Shown one piece after another: positions 42,422 to 52,422 of a stretch of DNA of 64,000 nt. The notes under the pieces are model-generated. The model saw nothing but the letters and a program-made list of their open reading frames with translations. It was not told the DNA's origin and made no database searches. A program made the position numbers and the translations under genes. Source of the DNA: Enterococcus pallens ATCC BAA-351 (GTDB lineage Bacteria > Bacillota > Bacilli > Lactobacillales > Enterococcaceae); assembly GCF_000407485.1 (NCBI RefSeq), contig NZ_ASWD01000003.1, positions 744,001-808,000 on the forward strand, written 5' to 3'. Position 1 is the first letter of the stretch. Each line of letters opens with the position of its first letter.

Positions 42422-43516
42422 TTATTCTCCTCCAATCGCGGTAACAGGATCGACCTTGGTCACAGTGCGAATGGAGAACAAACCGCCCACCATTGCTACA
42501 AGTACTAGAACGATACTGTAAATGCCCCACTCCAGCCAATCAACTGCAAAAGGCATGGCGTCTGGTAATACTAGACTCGTCAACTCACTAAACAGTACGG
42601 CTAATGCGACACCGACAATACCGACGATTAAGGATTGAGCCAAAATCGAACGAACCAAATAGCCGGTGGAAACGCCTTGTGCCTTCATAACACCAAAAAT
42701 GGCCGTCTTTTGCAGAGTCATTACATACATGAAAATCCCAATGATGGCTGCAACAACTACAAACAAGAAGTAGATCATGGCATCCAGAGTTAATTTTTCA
42801 GGCTTATAGCCAGGTAGACTTTCCACAAAGTCATTGCTGGTTAGTTTTTGCATTTGCTTTTGACCATCGTTAGTGGTGATGGAGACTTGGCTAGGTGTTT
42901 CGTCTTTGACCACTACCGCACTGATTGGTTTTTGATCCTCACTGGCAAAAGGCTGAGCGCCATATTTCAACCCAGTGTAGCCATCCAAGTTCATATAAAC
43001 AACCGGTGCGATCATGTAAGTTGTTGCTGGAACAATACCAACAATCTTGAATTCTTTTCCGGCGCCCAGTTTCACGGTTTGATTCAACTTAAAGCCGTCG
43101 TTTTCCAAGTTTTCTGAGATCACAATTTCGTCAGCGGCTTTAACGGAACGGCCGTCTTTGATTTTCGGTACGATAAAGCTGTCACTGTTTGCGCCAAAAA
43201 TCGAAACGTTGGTTTTAGCATTACTATTGCTGCGCTCCATTGCTGATGAAAAAATTCCTACGGCTGTCTTATCCGAAGCTTTTACTCGATCCACATCACT
43301 GCGGGTCAATTGAGAAGCACTGGCAACTTTATTGCTGTCTTCGGATAAAATGACTGTTTTTGCCTGCCAGTCATCCACCGCTTGACGATTTCCTTGAGCC
43401 AATCCATTGGCTAATCCTGATAATATAAAGACTACATAGGCTACTAAAAACATGATGCCGATGATTAGTCCATAACGCAATTTTGAATAGCGTATTTCCT
43501 TCCATGCTAAATACAT
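42422..43516 (-). CDS. FtsX-family ABC transporter permease, HrtB-like
   Basis: Permease of 364 residues. One N-terminal helix (about 15-38), a large extracytoplasmic domain (about 45-230) and three C-terminal helices (about 240-265, 285-310, 325-350) form the MacB/FtsX topology. The opening MYLAWKEIRYSKLRYGLIIGIMFLVAYVVFILSGLA resembles HrtB of Lactococcus and enterococci. AAAGGAAG precedes the ATG. Probably exports heme or another toxic hydrophobic compound with the ATPase encoded downstream. Confidence 0.85.
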   Translation of the reverse strand: MYLAWKEIRYSKLRYGLIIGIMFLVAYVVFILSGLANGLAQGNRQAVDDWQAKTVILSEDSNKVASASQLTRSDVDRVKASDKTAVGIFSSAMERSNSNAKTNVSIFGANSDSFIVPKIKDGRSVKAADEIVISENLENDGFKLNQTVKLGAGKEFKIVGIVPATTYMIAPVVYMNLDGYTGLKYGAQPFASEDQKPISAVVVKDETPSQVSITTNDGQKQMQKLTSNDFVESLPGYKPEKLTLDAMIYFLFVVVAAIIGIFMYVMTLQKTAIFGVMKAQGVSTGYLVRSILAQSLIVGIVGVALAVLFSELTSLVLPDAMPFAVDWLEWGIYSIVLVLVAMVGGLFSIRTVTKVDPVTAIGGE

Positions 43517-43558
43517 AAGGGATCTTCCTTTCTTTTACTTGTGCTATCTTACTCCCTT

Positions 43559-43597
43559 AGTGACACAATGTCACTTGATTTGCTCATGTGCTATACT
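43559..43597. promoter_or_regulatory. Shared operator and divergent promoters, exporter and TetR gene
   Basis: The palindrome AGTGACA-CAA-TGTCACT (43559-43575) lies in the intergenic region. It overlaps a leftward promoter (GTGACA, 17 bases, TAAGAT) for the exporter and a rightward one (TGTCAC, 17 bases, TATACT at 43592-43597) for the TetR gene. The layout fits one repressor dimer site controlling both units. Confidence 0.65.
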
Positions 43598-43730
43598 AAT
43601 AAAAAAGACTCCCTATTTTAGCCAATTGTTTATGCTGAAAAGAACAGAATTCCTTTAAGAAAAAGAATAAAAAGAAGCTATTTATCAAAATCGTGGTATG
43701 ATACTTTCGTACAAGACAGGAGGAATCGCT

Positions 43731-44336
43731 TTGCCTAAGTCAACCTTTAATAATCTGCCAGCTGAACGGCAACAGCAGATTCGTGAACTGCTGCTGACCA
43801 TTTTCTATGAGAAACCTGTCAGCCAGGTGAAGGTGAGTGAAATTGTGGCTGCATTGCAAATGTCCCGTGGTATTTTTTATAAATATTTTGAGGATTTGAA
43901 CGATGCCTATGACTATATCATTCGCTATTATGCCGGCAAGGTTCACGGGGAAATTATTGAATATATCACTCATCATGAAGGAGATTTCTTCAAGGGAATC
44001 GAAGAATTTTTACTGCTGGCTGCTGGACTGAAGCCAGATGAGCTGCGCTATCGTGAGGTAGTGCTGCTGACTAAGAACAGCTATTTGTTCTCTTACCGCA
44101 ATGAGGTGTCTCACGGATTAGAACTGTGGCAGGAAATTTTGGATAAGAATCAATTTGCCATTGACTCTCAAGAAGAAAGTATCAGCTTTTTGTACTTTTC
44201 TATGAAGCTGGTCATTGAATCCTTAACCGATCTACTGGCGAATCACTGGACAGAAGAGCAGCTGGTGAAGGATTTCCGTTTTAAGGCTCGCTGGCTGACG
44301 GAAGGGTTAAAAAAAGAAGACTTGCAAAAGGGGTAA
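43731..44336 (+). CDS. TetR/AcrR-family regulator (FhtR-like)
   Basis: Repressor of 201 residues. The N-terminal helix-turn-helix is RELLLTIFYEKPVSQVKVSEIV then LQMSRGIFYKYFEDLNDAYDYI, and the C-terminal two thirds form the ligand-binding helical domain. The start is taken as the TTG at 43731 because a perfect AGGAGG lies seven bases upstream; an in-frame ATG at 43698 lies inside promoter sequence with no site. It diverges from the HrtBA-like exporter and probably represses it until heme (or another inducer) binds. Its last codons overlap the terminator. Confidence 0.85.
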   Translation: MPKSTFNNLPAERQQQIRELLLTIFYEKPVSQVKVSEIVAALQMSRGIFYKYFEDLNDAYDYIIRYYAGKVHGEIIEYITHHEGDFFKGIEEFLLLAAGLKPDELRYREVVLLTKNSYLFSYRNEVSHGLELWQEILDKNQFAIDSQEESISFLYFSMKLVIESLTDLLANHWTEEQLVKDFRFKARWLTEGLKKEDLQKG

Positions 44337-44365
44337 ACCACACACCCTTTTCGCAAGTCTTTTTC
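44316..44365. terminator. Terminator between the TetR gene and glpF
   Basis: AAGACTTGC (44317-44325) pairs with GCAAGTCTT (44353-44361), with a second inner stem AAAGGGGT/ACCCTTTT. T's follow on the right and A's precede on the left, so it can serve both convergent units. Confidence 0.85.
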
Positions 44366-44393
44366 AATTAATTTATTTGTATGAATAGCATAA

Positions 44394-45110
44394 TTAAACC
44401 ATCACTTGATAAACCAATACTGCAATCACCGCTCCAAGCATTGGCCCAACAATTGGTACCCATGAATAAGCCCAATCAGAACCGCCTTTATTGGCTATTG
44501 GTAAAATGGCATGAGCAATTCGTGGCCCTAAATCCCGAGCCGGATTAATGGCATACCCAGTCGGTCCGCCTAGTGATAGACCAATGGCTAGGATCAAACC
44601 ACCAACTGCTAAAACATTTACACCGCCAGCAAATTCATTTTGCGTAAAGGCTAGTAGTCCTAGGACTAAAATAAAGGTTCCTAAGATTTCGGTCATCACG
44701 TTTGCGGGATAATTGCGAATCGCTGGTGCGGTAGCAAAGGTTCCCAAAATAGCATCTTGGTCCTCTGTCACTGCCCAGTGCGGCAGGTATGCTAACCAAA
44801 TTAATACAGCCCCGACAATCGCCCCTAGCATTTGAGCAATTATGAATGGAAAGACTAATCCAACTTCCAAATTACCAGTCATTGCCATAGCTACAGTAAC
44901 CGCCGGATTTAAATGGGCAGGCCCCATAAATCCAGAAATGTACGCGGCCATTGCAACACCCATTGCCCAGCCAAAAGCAATAACAATCCAACCAGAACCT
45001 TGCGCTTTACTTTTGTTCAAATTGACTGCCGCACAGACTCCGCTCCCTAACACGATCAGAATCATTGTACCAATAAATTCACCGAAAATTGCTGCCATAT
45101 CTCCTGTCAT
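44394..45110 (-). CDS. glpF: Glycerol uptake facilitator GlpF
   Basis: Aquaglyceroporin of 238 residues with six hydrophobic segments. The two NPA half-helix motifs are HLNPAVTVAMAMTG (about 66) and YAINPARDLGPR (about 190); the arginine after the second NPA is the selectivity-filter residue. It lets glycerol diffuse into the cell for phosphorylation by GlpK. Last gene of glpK-glpO-glpF, coupled to glpO (stop and ATG are adjacent). A GGGGTGA site lies upstream. Confidence 0.92.
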   Translation of the reverse strand: MTGDMAAIFGEFIGTMILIVLGSGVCAAVNLNKSKAQGSGWIVIAFGWAMGVAMAAYISGFMGPAHLNPAVTVAMAMTGNLEVGLVFPFIIAQMLGAIVGAVLIWLAYLPHWAVTEDQDAILGTFATAPAIRNYPANVMTEILGTFILVLGLLAFTQNEFAGGVNVLAVGGLILAIGLSLGGPTGYAINPARDLGPRIAHAILPIANKGGSDWAYSWVPIVGPMLGAVIAVLVYQVMV

Positions 45111-46943
45111 TTAGTTCACCCCTTCTTTCAATTCTGCCAAATCAGATTCGGCCACCACTGCATCCAATTCTTCCTGTTGTCTTTGTTTTTCTGCTTCATC
45201 CCAAGATAGATAGTCAGCCATTGCATCAACTACTGGCTGTCTTAATTCATCCAATGTGTCTCGTTCAAACAAAATATGATTCGTTCGGCGCATCAGATAA
45301 TCAGCCGGTGTCAGAATCATTTCTGATTCCAGTGCATAACGCAAACGGCCAGATTCTGCTGCTGACAAGCCAGGGAATGGTTCCTCCTGAGCCAGTTTGA
45401 AAACTTCTTGCGCATTGGTTCCATAGAAATCGGCGATGTAGCGAGCCTCTTCTTCTGGCAAACCTGCTGAAACACCTTGCTTAGTCAGCATTTCTACATG
45501 TTCATTCACTTGCGTTGGGTCAAAGTGACCACCAGAAACCGGGTAATGCTGAGAATCAATTACTTCAATGTCCTGATTGTATTCATCCTTCAGGAGCTGC
45601 TGAATCAGTTTCATGGCTCCATTTGCCATCTTGCGATAATCAGTAATTTTCCCGCCAGATAAAGTTATTAAGCCATCCTCCTCTCGTTCCAAAGAGCTGC
45701 CGCGGGAAACTTGCGACGGGGACAGTTCTTTTTCTGCCCGGCTGCTCTCTAGATTGTTTAACACGTGCTCTACATCACCGCGAGATGCTTGATCGGCTTT
45801 GTAGCGTGAGACCACATCAATTACTTCATCAAAACTCTTTTCTGAAATTGAACCATTGTCGCCGCCATTGTAATCCGAACCTGCATTGCCGGTAAGCAGC
45901 GGTCGCAATCCAGCCCAGCTTGATTCAATATCATTTAAGGTTAAGTTCGCTTCAGGATAACGATGATTGATTACATCCAACAGGTAATCTACATCCTCTT
46001 GTGTTACCTTTGGATCTTCATAATCACCTGTATAATCCGTATCTGTTGTTCCAAAGTAGGTTTTATTTTCTCGCGGAATAGCAAAGACCATTCGGCCATC
46101 TTGTTTGCCGGTATCAAAATAGGTTGGTTGCGGAACTGGCAGTTTTTCACGATCTACTACTAAGTGAACCCCTTTAGTTGGACGCATTTTAGGTACTGCT
46201 GCCCGTTTGAAGTTCAGATTACGCACCTTATCTACCCAAGGACCGCTTGTATTAATGACTAATTTTGCCCGAATTTCAATCGTTTCGCCAGTTAGTAAAT
46301 CGCGGGCCTTCACACCGACAATTTTTTCTTTTTCGTATAAGAAGCCTACTGCTTTCATTTTGCTGACCATATAGCCGCCGTCATCAGCTGCTTGCTTGAT
46401 ATTTTCAATCACTAGTCGTGAATCATTGTTGCGGAAATCTAGGTAAACGCCCGCCCCCTGCAGTCCTTCTTTTTTCAAATAGGGTTCCCGCTTCAGCACT
46501 TCCTCTGGGTCAATCACGTAATTTTCAAAAGAGGTACCATTAACATGAGCCAGTTGATCATACAGGTCCATCGCGATTTTTACTGAGAACATGTTGTAGG
46601 TTGTTGGGCCTTCGTCGTCATAAATTGGCAACAGCATTGGATCAGGCTTAGGAATATGAGGAGCAATTCCTTGAATAACAGCTCGCTCAGTTACTGTATC
46701 TGCTACCACCTCGACATCAAAATTTTTCAAATAGCGAATGCCGCCATGTACCAGCTTCGTTGAACGTGAAGACGTGCCTTCAGAAAAATCCTGCATTTCT
46801 ATTAAGCCCGTTTTTACACCAGAAGCGGCAGCCTGCAAGGCCACCCCTGCTCCGGTTATTCCTCCGCCAATAATCAGCAGATCTAATTCTTCTTGTTGCA
46901 TTGCTTGAATGGTTTCTTTTCGTGTATGAATTGAGAATGCCAT
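45111..46943 (-). CDS. glpO: Alpha-glycerophosphate oxidase GlpO
   Basis: FAD-dependent oxidase of 610 residues that turns glycerol-3-phosphate into dihydroxyacetone phosphate and makes hydrogen peroxide from oxygen, typical of lactic acid bacteria. The FAD loop LLIIGGGITGAGVALQAA is at about 22-39, then SSRSTKLVHGGIRYLKN (about 57-73) and FGTTDTDYTGD in the substrate region. A 50-residue insertion with charged residues (about 355-415) separates this enzyme from the dehydrogenase GlpD and fits oxidases of enterococci and streptococci. AAAGGAAG precedes the ATG. Confidence 0.94.
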   Translation of the reverse strand: MAFSIHTRKETIQAMQQEELDLLIIGGGITGAGVALQAAASGVKTGLIEMQDFSEGTSSRSTKLVHGGIRYLKNFDVEVVADTVTERAVIQGIAPHIPKPDPMLLPIYDDEGPTTYNMFSVKIAMDLYDQLAHVNGTSFENYVIDPEEVLKREPYLKKEGLQGAGVYLDFRNNDSRLVIENIKQAADDGGYMVSKMKAVGFLYEKEKIVGVKARDLLTGETIEIRAKLVINTSGPWVDKVRNLNFKRAAVPKMRPTKGVHLVVDREKLPVPQPTYFDTGKQDGRMVFAIPRENKTYFGTTDTDYTGDYEDPKVTQEDVDYLLDVINHRYPEANLTLNDIESSWAGLRPLLTGNAGSDYNGGDNGSISEKSFDEVIDVVSRYKADQASRGDVEHVLNNLESSRAEKELSPSQVSRGSSLEREEDGLITLSGGKITDYRKMANGAMKLIQQLLKDEYNQDIEVIDSQHYPVSGGHFDPTQVNEHVEMLTKQGVSAGLPEEEARYIADFYGTNAQEVFKLAQEEPFPGLSAAESGRLRYALESEMILTPADYLMRRTNHILFERDTLDELRQPVVDAMADYLSWDEAEKQRQQEELDAVVAESDLAELKEGVN

Positions 46944-46960
46944 GCTCTACGCTTCCTTTC

Positions 46961-48469
<1,509 letters not shown>

Positions 48470-48477
48470 TTATAATT

Positions 48478-48522
48478 TGCAACCGTTTTCTTTCAACTGT
48501 ATTTATCATACAACGCTTTCAA
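48478..48522 (-). promoter_or_regulatory. Two cre (CcpA) boxes before glpK
   Basis: On the minus strand TTGAAAGCGTTGTAT (48508-48522) and AAGAAAACGGTTGCA (48478-48492) each match the WTGNAANCGNWNNCW cre consensus with one mismatch. The first overlaps a TATGAT -10-like hexamer. Catabolite repression of glycerol use is expected. Confidence 0.65.
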
Positions 48523-48618
48523 AAATGCAAACTGTCAAAATCAAGCAAATTTTTATTTTCTATGATAGTTTTGACTAAGACAGCTACAGCCTCAAGGTAT
48601 TGAGACCGCTTAAAAAAA

Positions 48619-50085
48619 TTAGACATTGGTCTTTTTTAAACGGTCAATCCACCCTTTGATCGTTTCAAGATCATAAGCAGAAGCAAATTCTGAGAGACGG
48701 TAAATTAACGGCTGGCCAATATAAGCCTGCTGCTTTGCGCGATTTGTCAGGATCATATCGTAGCTGCGGTCGGCCTGATAAACCTCGATTTGGACCCCGA
48801 TGATTGGTCGCAATGCAGCAATTAACAGCTGATAAAAGGGCTCTTTCCAAACACCTGTCAAATCAATCCCGATTTTGACATTGTCCATCAAATAAAAATC
48901 AATCATCGACAGCACACTAGCATAGTTTTGCGGCAGACTTAAATGCAGGCCATTGATTGGATTAAAGGGTTGCTTCATTTGCTTTAGCGCAAGCTCTGTC
49001 AGCTGATCGATTAACTGGCTAAGAGCTGAGCCCAGCAAACGCTTTTGCTGATTCAGCAGGTGATCACGCTGGTATTGTTCTATTTTCCCTTGAAAAAAGT
49101 AAAGCTCATTATGTATGCGCGCCAGATGATAGCCGATTTTCTTTTCCATTTCAATCGGAAGTCTTCGCGGCCGATAATGCAGCAGCAATGTTTCTCGCAC
49201 ATACACGTCTACAACAGCAGTGGGCAGCTTTTTGCTGCGCAACAATTCAAAATGATAGGCATCGTCTTCTTCCAACAGATAGTTAGAAACAAAAAACGCA
49301 TAGAAAATCATACTTTCGCTTTGAGTAACCTCCAGCGATGTCCGACTAAAATACAGGGTTACAACGTGATCAATCTTCTTATAAAGCGCATTTTCTAAAA
49401 ATGGCCGTATTTGTTGTTGAATTTTTTTGTTTTGCGTTTTCTTAACCATCAACCGCTTACGGGTAATGCCTAGCCAACGGGAAATTTTTACTACAGCCTC
49501 TTGAGAGAAACGCGTTTCTAAGACTTGCTCCAGGGCATGAATAAAGCTTTGATTTTCCGAGGTTATTTGCATGTAAGCCGGTAACTTATTCGGTAAAAAA
49601 CGATAGACTTGATCATAAAAATAGCGAATCTGGGCTTCTTCTCCTTGCCACTGACCATTTTTAATCTGCAATCCAAATTCGGCCAGTAACCGATTCAGCT
49701 CTTTGATCTTGCGAAAAATAGATGACTCGCTAACCATAAACTCATTGACCAGCTGTACAATCGTAAACTCCTTGTGCTGCAATAAAAAGTCTAAGATTTG
49801 AAAATGGATACTCTCAGCAGTAAACAGCTCCACTACGTCCATCAAATTGTATGCTGCCGGCAGCTCCACTACTAGGTCGCTTCCCTCATACAACAGCTTT
49901 AAGGGGATTTGCGACACTTGACATACATATTCCAAGTCACTAACATACTGTTCAAAGGCGTTGCGGGACAACCCCACCACCTTACGCAAGTCGGCAGCGG
50001 AAACACGTCCTCCTTGCAGAATCAGTTGCCGTAAAATCATCAGCTGCAGTTGCTCTTTTTTCTCTAACAACTGTTCAATCCTCAT
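48619..50085 (-). CDS. Mga-like transcriptional regulator
   Basis: Protein of 488 residues with a helix-turn-helix at about 20-50 (LILQGGRVSAADLRKVVGLSRNAFEQYV) and a second at about 105-135 (FTIVQLVNEFMVSESSIFRKIKELNRLL), followed by PRD-like helical regions and a C-terminal EIIB-like region. That is the arrangement of Mga/AtxA-type virulence and sugar-responsive regulators, whose PRD histidines are controlled by PTS phosphorylation. It overlaps the upstream oxidoreductase gene by 11 bases. Target genes are not visible, though glp genes lie next to it. Confidence 0.8.
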   Translation of the reverse strand: MRIEQLLEKKEQLQLMILRQLILQGGRVSAADLRKVVGLSRNAFEQYVSDLEYVCQVSQIPLKLLYEGSDLVVELPAAYNLMDVVELFTAESIHFQILDFLLQHKEFTIVQLVNEFMVSESSIFRKIKELNRLLAEFGLQIKNGQWQGEEAQIRYFYDQVYRFLPNKLPAYMQITSENQSFIHALEQVLETRFSQEAVVKISRWLGITRKRLMVKKTQNKKIQQQIRPFLENALYKKIDHVVTLYFSRTSLEVTQSESMIFYAFFVSNYLLEEDDAYHFELLRSKKLPTAVVDVYVRETLLLHYRPRRLPIEMEKKIGYHLARIHNELYFFQGKIEQYQRDHLLNQQKRLLGSALSQLIDQLTELALKQMKQPFNPINGLHLSLPQNYASVLSMIDFYLMDNVKIGIDLTGVWKEPFYQLLIAALRPIIGVQIEVYQADRSYDMILTNRAKQQAYIGQPLIYRLSEFASAYDLETIKGWIDRLKKTNV

Positions 50086-51385
50086 ACGGATCCTCGATTC
50101 TAGCCATCAAGGGCTGAGGAAGATTAAGCGCCGGATGGAAAAATTCCTCACTTTGCTGCAGCTGCTGGATCGTTTGCTTTAAGCGAATGGCCTCTGCAAA
50201 ACGATTTAGAATTTCCAGTACAGGAGCTGTGCTTACTATTTGAGCTCCAACCAGCTGGTGAGTTTGCTCATCAACCAGTAATTTGATTCGTTGTTTTTCC
50301 TTAGTGAAAAGATTGATCGGCAGCTCCAAGGTTTGGGTTCTTAAGGGTGCAGAATAAAAGATCCCTTCACTTTCAGTTAAACCCGTACTGCCTAAATAAT
50401 AACCAAATAAATAATTGCCGATTGTTCGCAGAGTTCCAGAATCTTCTTCTTTTAGCCCCGCTAAATTAGCTGCTGCCAGCTTAGCCGTGCGGATCGCGTT
50501 GTTAACTAAAGAAATATACATCGCCTCACCAGTCGGCTGAAAAATCACCTGTACAGCATCCCCTACTGCGAAAACATTGGGACGGCTGGTCTGCATCCAG
50601 CGATCCACCTGAATTGTTCCATCATCATTGAGGTTCAAGGTGTCGTCCCATAAGCTATTGTCAGGACGTGTACTAGTAGCTACTAACACTAGATCAACCG
50701 TTTCCTGCTCGTTGGCAGTAATCAATGTTACTTGATCGTTTTTTTCCTGCAGCTCTTGTACATAGGCATTCAAGTGCAGCTGTACACCGGCCGCGGCAGC
50801 TGATTTGGTCAGTGGTGCTGCCATCTCAGCATCCAAATAACGAAAGAGCAGCTGCGAACTGCTTTCAAATAAATGGACCTGTTTGTTTGCATGGATTAAG
50901 CCCTCAGACAGCTCCAAGCCCACCTGACCACCGCCAATTACCGCGATCTTTTGAACCGTGGGCAGCCATTCCAGCAATACTTCGGCTTCACTTTTTTTCT
51001 TAAAACGCAAAATACGTGACGGAGCTTCTCCAGCTTCACCGCCATAACGGGAATATTGACCTGAACCGGTTGCAATAATTAACCGATCATAGGAAACGAT
51101 TTCATTGTCAGCCAACTGTAATTGGTTGCCCTCCATTAATCCGACGACAGCTCGATTGCAGCGTACATCAATTTGATATTCCTCCTGCAACTGCCGTGCG
51201 GACATCCAAGACAGCTGATCCAGATTTGTAATTTTCCCCTGCAGCAGCAAGGACAAGCTTCCAGAAATATACCCAATCTCCGACTGCTTTTCCAATAACA
51301 CAATTTCAGCTTGTGGATAATATGTGCGGCTAGTAATGGCTGCCTGTATCCCTGCAAACGAACCACCAATAATGACGATCTTCAT
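50075..51385 (-). CDS. FAD-dependent oxidoreductase, NADH oxidase-like, redox Cys absent
   Basis: Flavoprotein of 436 residues in the NADH oxidase/CoA-disulfide reductase family. The FAD loop is MKIVIIGGSFAGIQAA (1-16), the NADH loop KIAVIGGGQVGLELSEGL (about 145-162) and the second FAD motif RPNVFAVGDAV (about 265). In NADH oxidases a cysteine near residue 42 (SFLSCG) forms the peroxide-reactive sulfenate; here that segment is GYISGSLSL, so the cysteine is missing. A two-electron H2O2-forming oxidase or another reductase is more likely than a water-forming oxidase. Coupled with the Mga-like gene. Confidence 0.82.
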   Translation of the reverse strand: MKIVIIGGSFAGIQAAITSRTYYPQAEIVLLEKQSEIGYISGSLSLLLQGKITNLDQLSWMSARQLQEEYQIDVRCNRAVVGLMEGNQLQLADNEIVSYDRLIIATGSGQYSRYGGEAGEAPSRILRFKKKSEAEVLLEWLPTVQKIAVIGGGQVGLELSEGLIHANKQVHLFESSSQLLFRYLDAEMAAPLTKSAAAAGVQLHLNAYVQELQEKNDQVTLITANEQETVDLVLVATSTRPDNSLWDDTLNLNDDGTIQVDRWMQTSRPNVFAVGDAVQVIFQPTGEAMYISLVNNAIRTAKLAAANLAGLKEEDSGTLRTIGNYLFGYYLGSTGLTESEGIFYSAPLRTQTLELPINLFTKEKQRIKLLVDEQTHQLVGAQIVSTAPVLEILNRFAEAIRLKQTIQQLQQSEEFFHPALNLPQPLMARIEDPYED

Positions 51386-51592
51386 CTAGCATTTCCCCAT
51401 TTCTGCTTCTATATTTATGATACCATGAGAAATAAAAATCGCCCATGTAAAACCCTTTATCATTAGATAAGAAAAGAAGGGGGATTTTAACGTGTATTGT
51501 ATTAGTTATTTCTCTCATTTTTTTCAATAATAGAATTTGAATAAAAATTTTTGATATACTAGTAGTATCAAGAAAAAGGACGGAGAGTTAGA

Positions 51593-52336
51593 ATGAAAAA
51601 GTTATTTATCAAAGGAGCATTTTTAGTGGGCATGTTAGCAGCAACATCTTTTTCAGCACATAGTGAAGCTGCAACCACGGATATGCATCGTGTGTACAAT
51701 CCAAATAGTGGGGAACACTTTTACACACAAAATGGTGTAGAAAAGGATATCTTAGTAAAAGCAGGTTGGAGATATGAAGGTGTAGGCTGGTTTGCACCTC
51801 AATCTGGTAATCCTGTTTATCGTGTCTATAATGCAAATGCTGGAGACCATCATTATACAGTTGACTGGAATGAAAAAGAAGCTCTTGTCAAAGTTGGATG
51901 GAAATACGAAGGTATAGGCTGGTATTCTGATGCTAAAAAGACAATTCCTCTTTACCGTGCCTATAACCCAAATGCTAAAGCAGGCAGCCATAATTACACA
52001 GTGAACGCTAATGAACAAAAGATGCTACTAAGTGCAGGTTGGAGAGAGGAAGGAATTGCTTGGTACGGTACAAATCGAGACTCAACTGATCCAATAGCAA
52101 TTAGTCCAATAGGGAACAGCGGCGTTTTTGTATTAACTTCAAATGAAGCCCATGCTGCTGTTATTGCCTTTTTGACTGATCAAAATTCTCCATGGTATAG
52201 CGCTAATGGTATTAATGGAAACAAAAATCACGCTTGGCTTGGAAAAATCCGAGAAGTCCAGATGTCCGATGGTTCTACAAGATATACTGTAGACTTCATT
52301 TTATATGATAAAGAAAATAATGTAGAAGTTAAATAA
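51593..52336 (+). CDS. Secreted protein with DUF5648-like repeats
   Basis: Exported protein of 247 residues. A signal peptide (1-27, ending HSEAA) is followed by three repeats of about 43 residues with the pattern hYRhYNPN-GxHxYTxNxxEhxhLxxAGWxYEGhGWY (about 32-165), the DUF5648 pattern found at the ends of wall hydrolases and adhesins. A C-terminal domain of about 75 residues (VLTSNEAHAAVIAFLTDQ to the end) is not recognised. No wall anchor, so it is released or held by binding. GGAG precedes ATG. May bind polymer or glycan. Confidence 0.8.
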   Translation: MKKLFIKGAFLVGMLAATSFSAHSEAATTDMHRVYNPNSGEHFYTQNGVEKDILVKAGWRYEGVGWFAPQSGNPVYRVYNANAGDHHYTVDWNEKEALVKVGWKYEGIGWYSDAKKTIPLYRAYNPNAKAGSHNYTVNANEQKMLLSAGWREEGIAWYGTNRDSTDPIAISPIGNSGVFVLTSNEAHAAVIAFLTDQNSPWYSANGINGNKNHAWLGKIREVQMSDGSTRYTVDFILYDKENNVEVK

Positions 52337-52381
52337 TAAAAATGAAAATACTGAATCAAACTTTGAATTAAACGAGAAAAC

Positions 52382-52415
52382 CACCGGAGAATAAATTCTG
52401 CAAAATTCTCCGGTG
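52382..52415 (-). terminator. Terminator of the large ABC permease gene
   Basis: CACCGGAGAAT (52382-52392) pairs perfectly with ATTCTCCGGTG (52405-52415). Read leftwards it is followed by GGTTTTC. It may also stop the convergent transcript. Confidence 0.8.
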
Positions 52416-52422
52416 AAGTTGG

